In this document: in pieces, positions 9,287 to 16,939 of the stretch
Layout of the letters: every line of letters starts with the position of its first letter
Position numbering within the stretch: position 1 is the stretch's first letter
Assembly: GCF_902459685.1 (NCBI RefSeq)
Contig: NZ_CABPSF010000009.1
Span: 1 to 64,000 of the forward strand
From: Pandoraea iniqua
GTDB taxonomy: Bacteria > Pseudomonadota > Gammaproteobacteria > Burkholderiales > Burkholderiaceae
DNA: 64,000 nt
Direction: 5' to 3'
Notes under the pieces: model-generated
What the model saw: the letters and a program-made list of their open reading frames with translations, nothing else
What the model was told of the DNA's origin: nothing
The model's database searches: none
Made by a program: the position numbers and the translations under genes

Positions 9287-10575
9287 AGATTCGTAAATTC
9301 TTTGCGGGCACGTGCCGCGACGCACTGCGCCAGATTCGCGAGGAAATCGGACCCGACGCGGTCGTGTTGTCCAATCGTTCGGTCGCTAACGGCGTGGAAA
9401 TCGTCGCGCTGGCGGAAGAGGATCTGGACGCACTCGCCGGCGGCGACATGCCGACGCACCGGCCACGTCCGCGTCCGGCCCAGCCCATCCAAGCCGCTCA
9501 GCCGGTGGCGGCTGCACCGGCCGCGTTCGCCGGGCCCTCGGCCTCGGTGCAGGACGCCGCGGCGGCCAGCGCATTTGCGCAGAGCATGATGGGTGAGCTT
9601 CAGTCCATGCGCGGTCTGCTCGAAGAGCAGGTGGCGGGGCTGGTGTGGAACGACAAGCAGCGCCGCTCGCCGGCGCAGGGCGAGATTCTGCGCACGCTGC
9701 TGGCCGCCGGGTTCTCGGCACAACTGGGCCGTGCGTTGCTGGAACACCTGCCTGAAGGCAGCGACCGCAATGCCGGACTCGACTGGGTAAAGAACGCGCT
9801 CAAGCGCAATCTGCCCGTCATGCCCAATGAAGACGAACTGATGGAGCGCGGTGGCGTGTATGCGCTCATGGGGCCGACCGGCGTGGGCAAGACCACGACG
9901 ACGGCCAAGCTGGCGGCACGTTGCGTGATGCGTCACGGCGCCGAGAAGCTCGCACTGCTCACGACCGACAGCTACCGTATCGGCGGTCACGAGCAACTGC
10001 GCATCTACGGCAAGATTCTCGGTGTGACGGTGCATGCGGTGAAAGACGCGACGGATCTGCGTCTTGCGCTGACCGAATTGCGCAACAAGCATATGGTGCT
10101 GATCGATACGGTCGGCATGAGCCAGCGCGACCGCACCGTGCCCGAGCAAGTGGCGATGTTGTGCGGGGCCGAGACGCCGGTGCAGCGCCTGTTGTTGCTC
10201 AACGCGACGAGCCATGGCGACACGCTCAATGAAGTAGTGCATGCCTACCGGAGCGCGAGTGCCGAAGGTGGCAGCGATCTGGCCGGGTGTATTCTGACGA
10301 AGCTGGACGAAACCACCAACCTCGGGTCGGTGCTCGACACGGTGATTCGTCATCGTCTGCCGGTGCATTACGTGTCGACGGGACAGCGTGTGCCGGAGAA
10401 CCTGCACGTGGCGGATCGTCAGTTCCTGATCGACACGGCGTTGTCGGCGCCGGTGACCGGGTCGCCGTTCGTGCCGGCCGAGGAAGATCTGATGGCGGTT
10501 GTGCGCGGGGTCGATCCTAACTACAGCGGGCTGTTTGCGCCCGCCCAACCTTCAGGCGAGGCGTGCTTTGGTTAA
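9283..10575 (+). CDS. flhF: Flagellar SRP-type GTPase FlhF (GTG start)
   Basis: FlhF is an SRP-family GTPase that directs flagellar placement or early assembly. The first 130 residues are the variable basic B domain with a Pro/Ala-rich linker. The NG domain follows with the P-loop GPTGVGKTTT (about residues 197-206), the DTVGMSQRD G3 region and the TKLDET G4 motif. The GTG at 9283 overlaps the flhA stop and is served by CGGAGG at 9271-9276. It is followed with an eight-base overlap by flhG, its usual regulator. In species with several flagella its role is less settled than in polar flagellates. Confidence 0.95.
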   Translation: MKIRKFFAGTCRDALRQIREEIGPDAVVLSNRSVANGVEIVALAEEDLDALAGGDMPTHRPRPRPAQPIQAAQPVAAAPAAFAGPSASVQDAAAASAFAQSMMGELQSMRGLLEEQVAGLVWNDKQRRSPAQGEILRTLLAAGFSAQLGRALLEHLPEGSDRNAGLDWVKNALKRNLPVMPNEDELMERGGVYALMGPTGVGKTTTTAKLAARCVMRHGAEKLALLTTDSYRIGGHEQLRIYGKILGVTVHAVKDATDLRLALTELRNKHMVLIDTVGMSQRDRTVPEQVAMLCGAETPVQRLLLLNATSHGDTLNEVVHAYRSASAEGGSDLAGCILTKLDETTNLGSVLDTVIRHRLPVHYVSTGQRVPENLHVADRQFLIDTALSAPVTGSPFVPAEEDLMAVVRGVDPNYSGLFAPAQPSGEACFG

Positions 10576-11416
10576 ACTCGTACTCGATCAAGCGGAAGGG
10601 CTGCGCCGGTTGGTGGCGCGCCATACCACGCGCGTCGTCGCGGTGGTGGGAAGTGCGCCTGAAGCCGGTCAGACGAGTGTTGCCCTCAATCTGGCCAGTG
10701 CGCTGGCCCATCATGGTCAGGATGTCGTGCTGGCCGACGAAAGCGGCCATGCCGCGCCCGCCATGGGGTTGCCGCTGCGCGGCGACATTCATGACGTGTT
10801 GGCGGGGCGGGTCTCGCCCGACGCCGTTCGGGTGAGTACGCGCGACAATTTTGTCCTGGTGCCGGTGGCGCACCGTCATCCCGAGCGCATCGACCCGGTG
10901 CGGGCCATGCCGTTGCTCACCGTGGGCGAGCCGGACGTGGTCGTCATCGACTGCACGCATGCAGGTGCGTTGCTGAGTCCGTTGGCGGCGCATGCGCACG
11001 ATGTGCTGGTGGTGCTGGGGTGTGAGCCGGCGTCGATCACGGGGGCGTACTCGTGGATCAAGCAGGCCCATTTCGAATATGCGTTGGCGCAGTTCCGGGT
11101 GTTGGTGAATCGCGCTGAGGATGTGGAAGCGCGCGTGGTGTGCCGCAATCTGGCCACGACCGCGAGCCGGTATCTGGCGGTGTCGCTGGAGCTGGCGGGT
11201 CATGTGCCGTCGGACCGGCAGGTGTTGCGCGCGCGACAGCTGACGCGCACGGTGGTCGATGCGTTCCCGATGGCCCCGGCGGCGGTGGCGTATCGTCAGT
11301 TGGCGGCACAGGTGATGCATTGGCCGTTGGCGGCACGCGAGACAGTGGCCGCGGGCATGGCTGATATGGGCGAGATGGCGCATGGCGCGGGCGTATTGCC
11401 TGCGGCCACCGCCTGA
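10568..11416 (+). CDS. flhG: Flagellar number regulator FlhG (MinD/FleN family) with degenerate P-loop
   Basis: FlhG is a MinD-like protein that activates the FlhF GTPase and limits flagellar number. The N-terminal DQAxxLR activator motif is present (DQAEGLR, residues 7-13). The region aligned with the deviant Walker A, normally GKGGVGKT, reads GSAPEAGQTS (28-37), so both lysines are absent. ATP binding is therefore doubtful. The TTG at 10568 is chosen because AGGCGAGG lies six bases upstream and this places the activator motif at the true N terminus. Upstream codons would read through flhF. The product is 282 residues and fliA follows 37 bases downstream. Confidence 0.9.
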   Translation: MVKLVLDQAEGLRRLVARHTTRVVAVVGSAPEAGQTSVALNLASALAHHGQDVVLADESGHAAPAMGLPLRGDIHDVLAGRVSPDAVRVSTRDNFVLVPVAHRHPERIDPVRAMPLLTVGEPDVVVIDCTHAGALLSPLAAHAHDVLVVLGCEPASITGAYSWIKQAHFEYALAQFRVLVNRAEDVEARVVCRNLATTASRYLAVSLELAGHVPSDRQVLRARQLTRTVVDAFPMAPAAVAYRQLAAQVMHWPLAARETVAAGMADMGEMAHGAGVLPAATA

Positions 11417-11453
11417 GCGCCACGGCACGCGTCGAGAGGAAGCGGAGGGAAAC

Positions 11454-12182
11454 ATGTATACCGCGCGCGGGAAGGTCGACACGAACGACACGCTGACCCA
11501 ATACGCGCCGTTGGTGCGCCGACTGGCGCTGCAATTGATGGCCAAGCTGCCGGCGAGTGTGGAACTGGAAGACCTGATTCAGGCCGGCATGCTGGGGCTG
11601 CTCGATGCAGCGAACCGGTATCAGGAAACGCAGGGTGCGCAGTTCGAGACGTACGCGAGTCAGCGCATTCGCGGCGCGATGCTTGACGAGTTGCGCGAGC
11701 TGGACTGGGCGTCACGCGGCATTCGCAAGACGGCGCGTCAGATCGAGAAGGCGGTGCAGCGGCTGGAGCAACGGCTGGGCCGTGGCCCGTCGGAGAGCGA
11801 GATTGCGGGCGAGCTGTCGATCGGGCTGACTGAGTATCAGCAGATGTTGCAGGACGTGCACGGCTGCCAGTTGATCTACTACGAAGACTTCGAATCGGCG
11901 GATGAAGAGCCGTTCATCGACCGGATTTGCGCAGACCCGGGGGCGGACCCGCTCAAGATGCTGCTCGACGAGGGGTTGCGTCACGGTGTGGTGGATGCGA
12001 TCGACCGGCTGCCGGACCGCGAGAAGTTGCTGATGAGTCTGTACTACGAGCAAGGGCTGAACCTGCGCGAGATCGGTGCGGTGCTCGAAGTCAGCGAATC
12101 GCGCGTATGCCAGTTGCACAGTCAGGCGATTTCACGCTTGCGCGCGACGCTGCGCGACAAGGCGTGGACGTCGGCGGGCTAA
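11454..12182 (+). CDS. fliA: Flagellar sigma-28 factor FliA
   Basis: FliA directs RNA polymerase to late flagellar and chemotaxis promoters and is inhibited by FlgM until the hook is complete. The 242-residue protein has sigma region 2 (LVRRLALQL, DLIQAGMLGLLDA, RGAMLDELRE), region 3 and region 4 with a helix-turn-helix (LREIGAVLEVSESRVCQLHSQA). GCGGAGG at 11442-11448 supports the ATG at 11454. Promoters fitting its specificity were read ahead of flgM and fliC in this window. A strong terminator begins 33 bases after the stop, closing the flhBAFG-fliA operon. Confidence 0.97.
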   Translation: MYTARGKVDTNDTLTQYAPLVRRLALQLMAKLPASVELEDLIQAGMLGLLDAANRYQETQGAQFETYASQRIRGAMLDELRELDWASRGIRKTARQIEKAVQRLEQRLGRGPSESEIAGELSIGLTEYQQMLQDVHGCQLIYYEDFESADEEPFIDRICADPGADPLKMLLDEGLRHGVVDAIDRLPDREKLLMSLYYEQGLNLREIGAVLEVSESRVCQLHSQAISRLRATLRDKAWTSAG

Positions 12183-12214
12183 GTCACCAAGGCATTACGG
12201 CGTTAGCCGAACAG

Positions 12215-12251
12215 AAAAGCCCTCAGGCGCTCGCGCGTCTGAGGGCTTTTT
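12215..12251. terminator. Bidirectional intrinsic terminator after fliA
   Basis: A perfect 12-base stem (AAAAGCCCTCAG, 12215-12226, paired with CTGAGGGCTTTT) encloses a 12-base loop and ends in five T on the plus strand and four A on the left. It can stop transcription from both sides. The last codons of the convergent gene at 12223-12474 lie inside the hairpin. Confidence 0.9.
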
Positions 12252-12474
12252 GCAATCCGTAGAGGCTGATCGCGCCCCAGAAGATTTCGATCAGCAGGGA
12301 CGCCGGATTCGGGTTGTAGACGAGGGACACCGTAATCAAAGCCGAGCCGCTGAGATTGATCGCTGGAAAGCGCCAATCGCCGGATGACAGCCGGTCTGTC
12401 TGATTCAGGCAGTAGGCAAGCACCACGAATGCGGCACCGAGGATGCCGAGGAAATCGGGCAAAGACAAATGCAT
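12223..12474 (-). CDS. Small membrane protein, CBU_0592-like
   Basis: The 83-residue product has two or three hydrophobic segments (LGILGAAFVVLAYCL near the N terminus, SALITVSLVYN, then IEIFWGAISLYGL). The pattern, including AYxLNQT and a polar turn before the second helix, resembles the CBU_0592-type small membrane domain, whose function is unknown. The ATG at 12474 is chosen because upstream in-frame residues are Arg-rich and unlike the family; its ribosome binding site is weak. It converges on fliA, and its 3' end lies inside the shared terminator hairpin. It has no recognised link to flagella. Confidence 0.65.
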   Translation of the reverse strand: MHLSLPDFLGILGAAFVVLAYCLNQTDRLSSGDWRFPAINLSGSALITVSLVYNPNPASLLIEIFWGAISLYGLQKALRRASA

Positions 12475-12603
12475 GGTCAGGCGGCGAGTGGTCCCGATGA
12501 ACGCGGGATCGTACGTGGCAAATGTGCCCCTTGTCCGTCGGCGCAAGATTTTTCGGACAATTCGCGATTGAAGCACCGTGACCGATCCCGGCATCATTGC
12601 CGG

Positions 12604-12852
12604 ATGACTTCATCACCGAATATCTACCACCGGCGTTCCGCGCCCGCAGCCGCCGACCAATACACCTACTACCTGACGTGGTCACAGGAAGATAACGAAC
12701 ACGTCGGCCTGTGTGCCGAGTTTCCGTCGCTGTCGTGGCTAGATGCGACGCCTGACGGCGCGCTGAGGGGGATACGCGAGGTCGTGGCCGAAGTGGTGGC
12801 CGAGATGCAGATGAATGGTGAGGCGATTACGCCGTCACACTCCCACCGCTAG
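12604..12852 (+). CDS. HicB-like small protein, no HicA partner
   Basis: The 82-residue product has the partial RNase H-like fold pattern of HicB antitoxins: YYLTWSQEDNEHVGLCAEFPSLSWLD, then a helix containing ALRGIREVVAEVVAEM. HicB normally neutralises the HicA mRNA interferase. No hicA-like frame is adjacent on either side and there is no C-terminal DNA-binding domain, so this is an orphan. The reading frame runs 26 bases into the 3' end of flgN on the other strand. The start is the ATG at 12604. The fold resemblance is clear but the function is inferred only weakly. Confidence 0.65.
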   Translation: MTSSPNIYHRRSAPAAADQYTYYLTWSQEDNEHVGLCAEFPSLSWLDATPDGALRGIREVVAEVVAEMQMNGEAITPSHSHR

Positions 12853-13285
12853 AGCGCGGCGTGGTGCGGCCGTCGGGGCCGTAGAGCGGGGCGTTCTGTT
12901 CCGGGCCGTAGAGCACGTTCAGCGCCTGCTGCGTGTACGTCAGGCGGGTGCGGATGAGTACGCCGTTGGTCTCGTTGGCGCGCTTGGCTTCGGCCGCTGC
13001 GCTCAACAATGCCTGCCACGCGGCGCCCAGACGCGGTTCGCTGGCGGCGGCCGCCGTCGCACCGGCTTCATCCGGCGAATAGCCCAGCACCTGAAGCTGC
13101 GCATCGCGCTCGCGACCAAGCGTCGCGAGGTCGGCAACCGCACGCGTCTTGCGCTCGGTCAGCTCTGGCAGCGCGTCGAGCGTGCCACTGACCAAAGCCT
13201 GCTGTTCTTCGCCAAGCAACGTCGAAAACGCGTTGATCGCGTTCGTTTCGGTCGTGAGGGCAGTCAGCAGGGCTTCGGTGTTCAT
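12827..13285 (-). CDS. flgN: Flagellar export chaperone FlgN
   Basis: FlgN is the cytoplasmic chaperone for the hook-filament junction proteins FlgK and FlgL. The 152-residue product is mostly helical, with the family's N-terminal LLTALTTETNAINAFSTLLGEEQQAL pattern split by an acidic turn. A central TERKTRAVADLATLG helix and a C-terminal Gly/Ser/Thr tail follow. Its ATG overlaps the flgM stop as ATGA, so flgM and flgN form a coupled pair. The tail overlaps the convergent HicB-like gene by 26 bases. Confidence 0.9.
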   Translation of the reverse strand: MNTEALLTALTTETNAINAFSTLLGEEQQALVSGTLDALPELTERKTRAVADLATLGRERDAQLQVLGYSPDEAGATAAAASEPRLGAAWQALLSAAAEAKRANETNGVLIRTRLTYTQQALNVLYGPEQNAPLYGPDGRTTPRSSGGSVTA

Positions 13286-13617
13286 GACTTCGATTGCGTG
13301 GGAAGCAAACTGCGCGCGGTCTCGATGAGGCCGTCCGCAATCTTGCTGGTATCAATGGTAAGACGTCCTTCCACAATCGCTTGCTTGATCTCGGCCACTT
13401 TGGCGACGTCGATGTCGGCCGACCCCGTTTGGGCCAGTGCCGCCTGCAACGCGCGCATTTCCGACGACAACGCGCTCGTGCTCACGCTCGCGTCGTTACC
13501 GGCCGCAGGCGTAGCCGCGCCGTCAGCGCTCGCAGCGCCGGTGCTCGTCCGATCGGTCGTCGTCCCCTTCGTCGGGCCGACGCCGGGCAACGGATTGGCG
13601 GGTGGTTCGATTTTCAT
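13282..13617 (-). CDS. flgM: Anti-sigma-28 factor FlgM
   Basis: FlgM binds and inhibits FliA until it is exported through the completed hook-basal body. The 111-residue product has a disordered Pro/Thr/Ala-rich N-terminal half. The conserved FliA-binding C-terminal half follows: VAKVAEIKQAIVEGRLTIDTSKIADGLIETARSLL. The ATG at 13617 matches the family N terminus (MKIxPxxNP) and is preceded by GGGGAAAG. A sigma-28-type promoter lies 26 bases upstream of the start codon, consistent with FlgM being made together with late genes. It is coupled to flgN downstream. Confidence 0.93.
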   Translation of the reverse strand: MKIEPPANPLPGVGPTKGTTTDRTSTGAASADGAATPAAGNDASVSTSALSSEMRALQAALAQTGSADIDVAKVAEIKQAIVEGRLTIDTSKIADGLIETARSLLPTQSKS

Positions 13618-13642
13618 GTGCTTTCCCCAGAAACCTGCCTGT

Positions 13643-13669
13643 GTAACGGCATTATCCGCTGTAACTTTA
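13643..13669 (-). promoter_or_regulatory. Sigma-28 promoter of flgM
   Basis: Read on the minus strand, TAAAGTTA (13662-13669) is followed after exactly 11 bases by GCCGTTAC (13643-13650). The FliA consensus is TAAAGTTT-N11-GCCGATAA, so 7 of 8 and 6 of 8 positions match. The expected transcript starts about 20 bases ahead of the flgM ATG. Confidence 0.75.
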
Positions 13670-13743
13670 GGCAAGTAACATCCTGTTACCAGTTCAAGTG
13701 CCCGGGTGAAGTCAGCAAATTCTTGGTAAGAGTGAATACTTAC

Positions 13744-14796
13744 TTATAGTGCAACTTCGACTTCGATGTTGCCCTGTTTGTTGCTTTTCACGGTGCCGCT
13801 AATGACCTGACCGGCACGCGTACGCACCTGCACGGGGTCGCCAGCACTGGCCCGCGACAGCACCTGACCTTCGGTGCTCACCTCAAAACCAGAGCCACGC
13901 GTGACCACGCGCACCGTCTGGCCTTGCTGCACCGCGATGGCGCTGCGCAACAGGTCGGAACGAATCGGCAGACCCGACGTAATACGGTTCACGGCCACGG
14001 TGCCCACGATCTGCCCGGCATCGGTCGCCACCGTGCGCGGCAGCAGCGTGAGATCGCCCTGACGCGGCGACAGATCGTTCGGGCCGATGGTCTCGCCCGG
14101 GTTGATCTGGCGCGCGGCCACGAAATAGGTCGCGTTGATGCTCACGCGGGCTTGCAGGTACAGCGTCCACGGGCGCTCGCCCGCGCAACGCACGCCCACC
14201 GTGGTCGAGCCCCACAGGCGCGCGCCCGGCGGCAGGAACGGCTCAAGCGCGCCGCACGCCGGCATGCGGTCCGACACCGCATCACCCACCGTGATCGTCA
14301 CGCGTCCGGGCAACCCGGTCGTCTGCTCGCGCAGAAACCGCTCGGCAGTCTGCCGCACGGCTTCCGTATTCTGGAACTGGGAATTGTTCTGGGGGGCTTG
14401 CGTGGCTTGCTGCGCCGGGGCACTTGCCACGCCGCCGTTCGCACCGCCATTGGAGTAGCCGTTGTTGGCGTTCACCGCAGCTGCCGGGGCAACCGAGCGT
14501 GGATTGTTCGGTACGTTGGTCGCTACGCCACCCGCTGCGGCATTGTTGCCGGGAATGACGATGGCGCCGGGGCCGAGGGTATCGCCGAGATTCTGGGCGT
14601 TCGGATCGGTGGCGATGCCCTGCGCGGGATTGGCTGCATGCGCAATACCGGCAACGCCTGCAAGGCCGAAACCACCCGCCAGTGCCAGTACCGATGCCAG
14701 CAGGCCGGAGCGCAGTACGGCCGTGCGCCGGCCATGCCGCAGCGCTTGTCGCGCGCGGGAGGCCAAGGCGGAACTGCCGCCGAACTTGCCAGCCAT
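13744..14796 (-). CDS. flgA: P-ring assembly chaperone FlgA, with long N-terminal extension
   Basis: FlgA is the periplasmic chaperone needed for FlgI P-ring assembly. The C-terminal SAF-type domain is intact (ARQINPGETIGPNDLS, then AIAVQQGQTVRVV and the VQVRTRAGQVISGTVKSN end). The export signal (SGLLASVLALAGGFGLAG) starts about 30 residues from the ATG. About 80 residues rich in Asn, Ala, Gln and Gly follow before the conserved part, making the protein about 350 residues against roughly 220-240 in enterobacteria. AAGGAGAG ahead of ATG 14796 fixes the start. It is divergent from flgB. Confidence 0.92.
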   Translation of the reverse strand: MAGKFGGSSALASRARQALRHGRRTAVLRSGLLASVLALAGGFGLAGVAGIAHAANPAQGIATDPNAQNLGDTLGPGAIVIPGNNAAAGGVATNVPNNPRSVAPAAAVNANNGYSNGGANGGVASAPAQQATQAPQNNSQFQNTEAVRQTAERFLREQTTGLPGRVTITVGDAVSDRMPACGALEPFLPPGARLWGSTTVGVRCAGERPWTLYLQARVSINATYFVAARQINPGETIGPNDLSPRQGDLTLLPRTVATDAGQIVGTVAVNRITSGLPIRSDLLRSAIAVQQGQTVRVVTRGSGFEVSTEGQVLSRASAGDPVQVRTRAGQVISGTVKSNKQGNIEVEVAL

Positions 14797-15226
14797 GCTC
14801 TCTCTCCTTGCGGCGCGGCCCGCTGTTGCGTCAGCCGCACGCTCAACCATCCGGGACGTCGCGTCCCTCTTCAGAAGCCGACGGCACCGGGCAGCGCTCC
14901 TGTGCCTGGGGGGCGAGCTCCGCCCGATGCCGTCAGGAAGCCATTCTAGAGACGTCCGGCCCCGCGCTATGGGTCGAAATGGCGGTCAATACCCTTGCTA
15001 TTCCTCCGATTGAACCGAGGGGGTGAGGCATACGATGCGAAGCATGCCAAAAGGTCCGTACTTTTTTCGGACCCGGCAGGGCATCCCGTCTGTACACGTC
15101 GATGAGCCAGCGCTCAGCGGCGACACCGCAGACGCCGGTGGACACCGAGTGCGGTGTCCCGGGCAGCGGGAGCCATCTTCTTCAGCAGTACCGGGCATCA
15201 AGGCAAGCATCGAGCGAGGCGAGATC
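14797..15226. other. Divergent regulatory region between flgA and flgB
   Basis: The 430 bases contain no gene. They must hold the promoters of flgA (minus) and of the flgB-L operon (plus). No sigma-28 or sigma-54 match was found, which fits early genes driven by sigma-70 with FlhDC, but no FlhDC box could be defined by eye. A perfect 6-base inverted repeat GGTCCG/CGGACC with a T-rich 9-base loop lies at 15053-15073. The region upstream of flgB can be read as an open frame from 15023 but has no coding character. Confidence 0.5.
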
Positions 15227-15664
15227 ATGGACAAACTGGACGCGGCACTGCGATTCAATCAGCAGGCGTTAGCCATGCGCGCCTATCGTCAGGAAGTCAT
15301 TTCCTCGAACATCGCCAATGCCGATACCCCGGGCTACAAGTCGCGCGACGTCGACTTCAACAACGCGTTGAGTCAGGCGGTCGAGCGCGGCGCCCAGCAG
15401 CAACTCGCCACCGAGTCGAGCGTGTCGCTCACGCGCACCTCCTCGCGCCATATCGCTGCGCGCGCCACGACGCCGGCCCCGGCCATGGGCAGCCCCGAAT
15501 TGCTTTACCGCGTGCCGTATCAGCAAAGCATCGACGGCAACACCGTCGAACTCGACGCCGAGCGGGTGAACTTCGCCGATAACGCCGTGCATTACCAAAC
15601 GGGCCTCACGGTCCTCTCCAGCCAGATCAAGACGATGCTGGCGGCCATCACGAGTCAAGGGTAA
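15227..15664 (+). CDS. flgB: Flagellar proximal rod protein FlgB
   Basis: FlgB forms part of the proximal rod of the basal body. The 145-residue product begins with the rod-type helix ([22 protein letters not shown]) and the [16 protein letters not shown] signature shared by axial proteins. It ends with the matching C-terminal helix ([21 protein letters not shown]). The ATG at 15227 is chosen by family alignment and the preceding GAGGCGAG; longer in-frame starts only add noncoding-like sequence. It opens the flgBCDEFGHIJKL operon. Confidence 0.95.
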   Translation: MDKLDAALRFNQQALAMRAYRQEVISSNIANADTPGYKSRDVDFNNALSQAVERGAQQQLATESSVSLTRTSSRHIAARATTPAPAMGSPELLYRVPYQQSIDGNTVELDAERVNFADNAVHYQTGLTVLSSQIKTMLAAITSQG

Positions 15665-15669
15665 GCGCC

Positions 15670-16074
15670 ATGCCACTCATGAGCATTTTCGATGTCGCCG
15701 GGTCGGCCATGACGGCCCAGTCGCAGCGCATGAACGTCACCGCCAGCAATCTGGCCAACGCCGAGAGCGTGACCGGGCCGGACGGGCAGCCGTACCGCGC
15801 CAAGCAGGTCGTGTTTCAGGTGAACCCGGTGACGGGCAGCGAAGTGGGCGGTGTAAAGGTGGCCGGCGTGGTCGAAGACTCGTCGCCGCTCAAGACCGTC
15901 TACGACCCGAAGAACCCGGCGGCCAACGCGCAGGGCTACGTGACGATGCCCAACGTCAACCCGGTGGAGGAGATGGTCAACATGATCTCCGCCTCCCGCT
16001 CCTATCAGGCCAACGTCGAGGCGCTCAACACCGCCAAGACGCTGATGCTCAAAACCCTCACGGTCGGCCAATAA
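15670..16074 (+). CDS. flgC: Flagellar proximal rod protein FlgC
   Basis: FlgC is another proximal rod subunit. The 134-residue protein has the axial N-terminal helix ([28 protein letters not shown]). The C-terminal helix follows the motif [28 protein letters not shown], both needed for coiled-coil packing in the rod. It starts five bases after flgB and has the expected length. Export is by the type III gate, so no signal peptide is present. Confidence 0.96.
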   Translation: MPLMSIFDVAGSAMTAQSQRMNVTASNLANAESVTGPDGQPYRAKQVVFQVNPVTGSEVGGVKVAGVVEDSSPLKTVYDPKNPAANAQGYVTMPNVNPVEEMVNMISASRSYQANVEALNTAKTLMLKTLTVGQ

Positions 16075-16096
16075 GCAGCCGCGCGGAGACCAGAAG

Positions 16097-16831
16097 ATGG
16101 CAAGTATCAATACGTCGAACGCAGCGAATTTCTCGCAGACTTTCCTCGATTCGGTCAACGGCACCGCCAACAGCAGCAGCTCGAGCTCCAAATCGTCGGC
16201 CGGCAGCGCGGACGATTTGCAGAACAGCTTCCTGAAATTGCTCGTCGCTCAGATGAACAATCAGGATCCGCTGAACCCGATGGACAACTCGCAGGTGACC
16301 TCGCAGCTCGCGCAGATCAGCACGGTCTCGGGCATCACCCAGTTGAACACCACGCTGTCGTCGGTGACCTCGCAGCTCAACTCGACGCAGAGCCTGCAAG
16401 CCGCGGCACTGGTCGGCAAGGGCGTGCTGATCCCGGGCACCAACATCGGCGTGGGCAGCACCACGGCGACCGACGGCACGGTGACCAAGACGGCCACGCC
16501 GTTCGGCTTCGAACTGCCGAGCGACGCCGACACCGTCACGATCCAGATCAAGGACAGCACCGGCAAGGTGGTGCGTACCGTCAACGCGGGTGCGCTCGAT
16601 GCGGGCGTGCAGGCGCTCACGTGGGACGCCAAGGACGACGCGGGCAATGCCGTGGCGGATGGCAAGTACACGCTGGCGGTCACCGCAACGTCCAACGGCA
16701 AGGCCGTGACGCCGACGCTGCTGTCGTACGCGCAGGTGCAAAGCGTGGTGGCCAGCACCACCGGCGCGCCGCTGCTCAACGTCGGCACGGGCTCGAACAT
16801 CAAGCTCTCGGACGTGCGCGAGATCTTGTAA
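16097..16831 (+). CDS. flgD: Hook assembly scaffold FlgD
   Basis: FlgD is the temporary cap that polymerises the hook. The 244-residue product has an N-terminal Ser-rich export region. The conserved block LQNSFLKLLVAQMNNQDPLNPMDN, with TSQLAQISTVSGI, follows. The C-terminal half is a FLGD_Ig-like beta domain (TWDAKDDAGNAVADGKYTLAV). A GGAGA site precedes the ATG. The position between flgC and flgE is standard. Confidence 0.95.
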   Translation: MASINTSNAANFSQTFLDSVNGTANSSSSSSKSSAGSADDLQNSFLKLLVAQMNNQDPLNPMDNSQVTSQLAQISTVSGITQLNTTLSSVTSQLNSTQSLQAAALVGKGVLIPGTNIGVGSTTATDGTVTKTATPFGFELPSDADTVTIQIKDSTGKVVRTVNAGALDAGVQALTWDAKDDAGNAVADGKYTLAVTATSNGKAVTPTLLSYAQVQSVVASTTGAPLLNVGTGSNIKLSDVREIL

Positions 16832-16939
16832 GCCGCGTGTGACACCGAATACGTATCAAGCGACATAACAAGCGAAGTCAGTCTTTAACCGTTTTATCGC
16901 GACCGATAGCGTCGTCAACCGAATTTCAGGAGTATCACC

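Noticed and set aside
12604-12852. Complete HicAB toxin-antitoxin pair
   Set aside because: Only the HicB-like frame is present. The flanking frames encode a membrane protein and FlgN, and no HicA-like protein was found on either strand.
16886-16914. Sigma-28-like -10 (ACCGATAG) upstream of flgE
   Set aside because: The octamer 11 bases further upstream does not resemble TAAAGTTT, and flgE is an early hook gene inside the flg operon.
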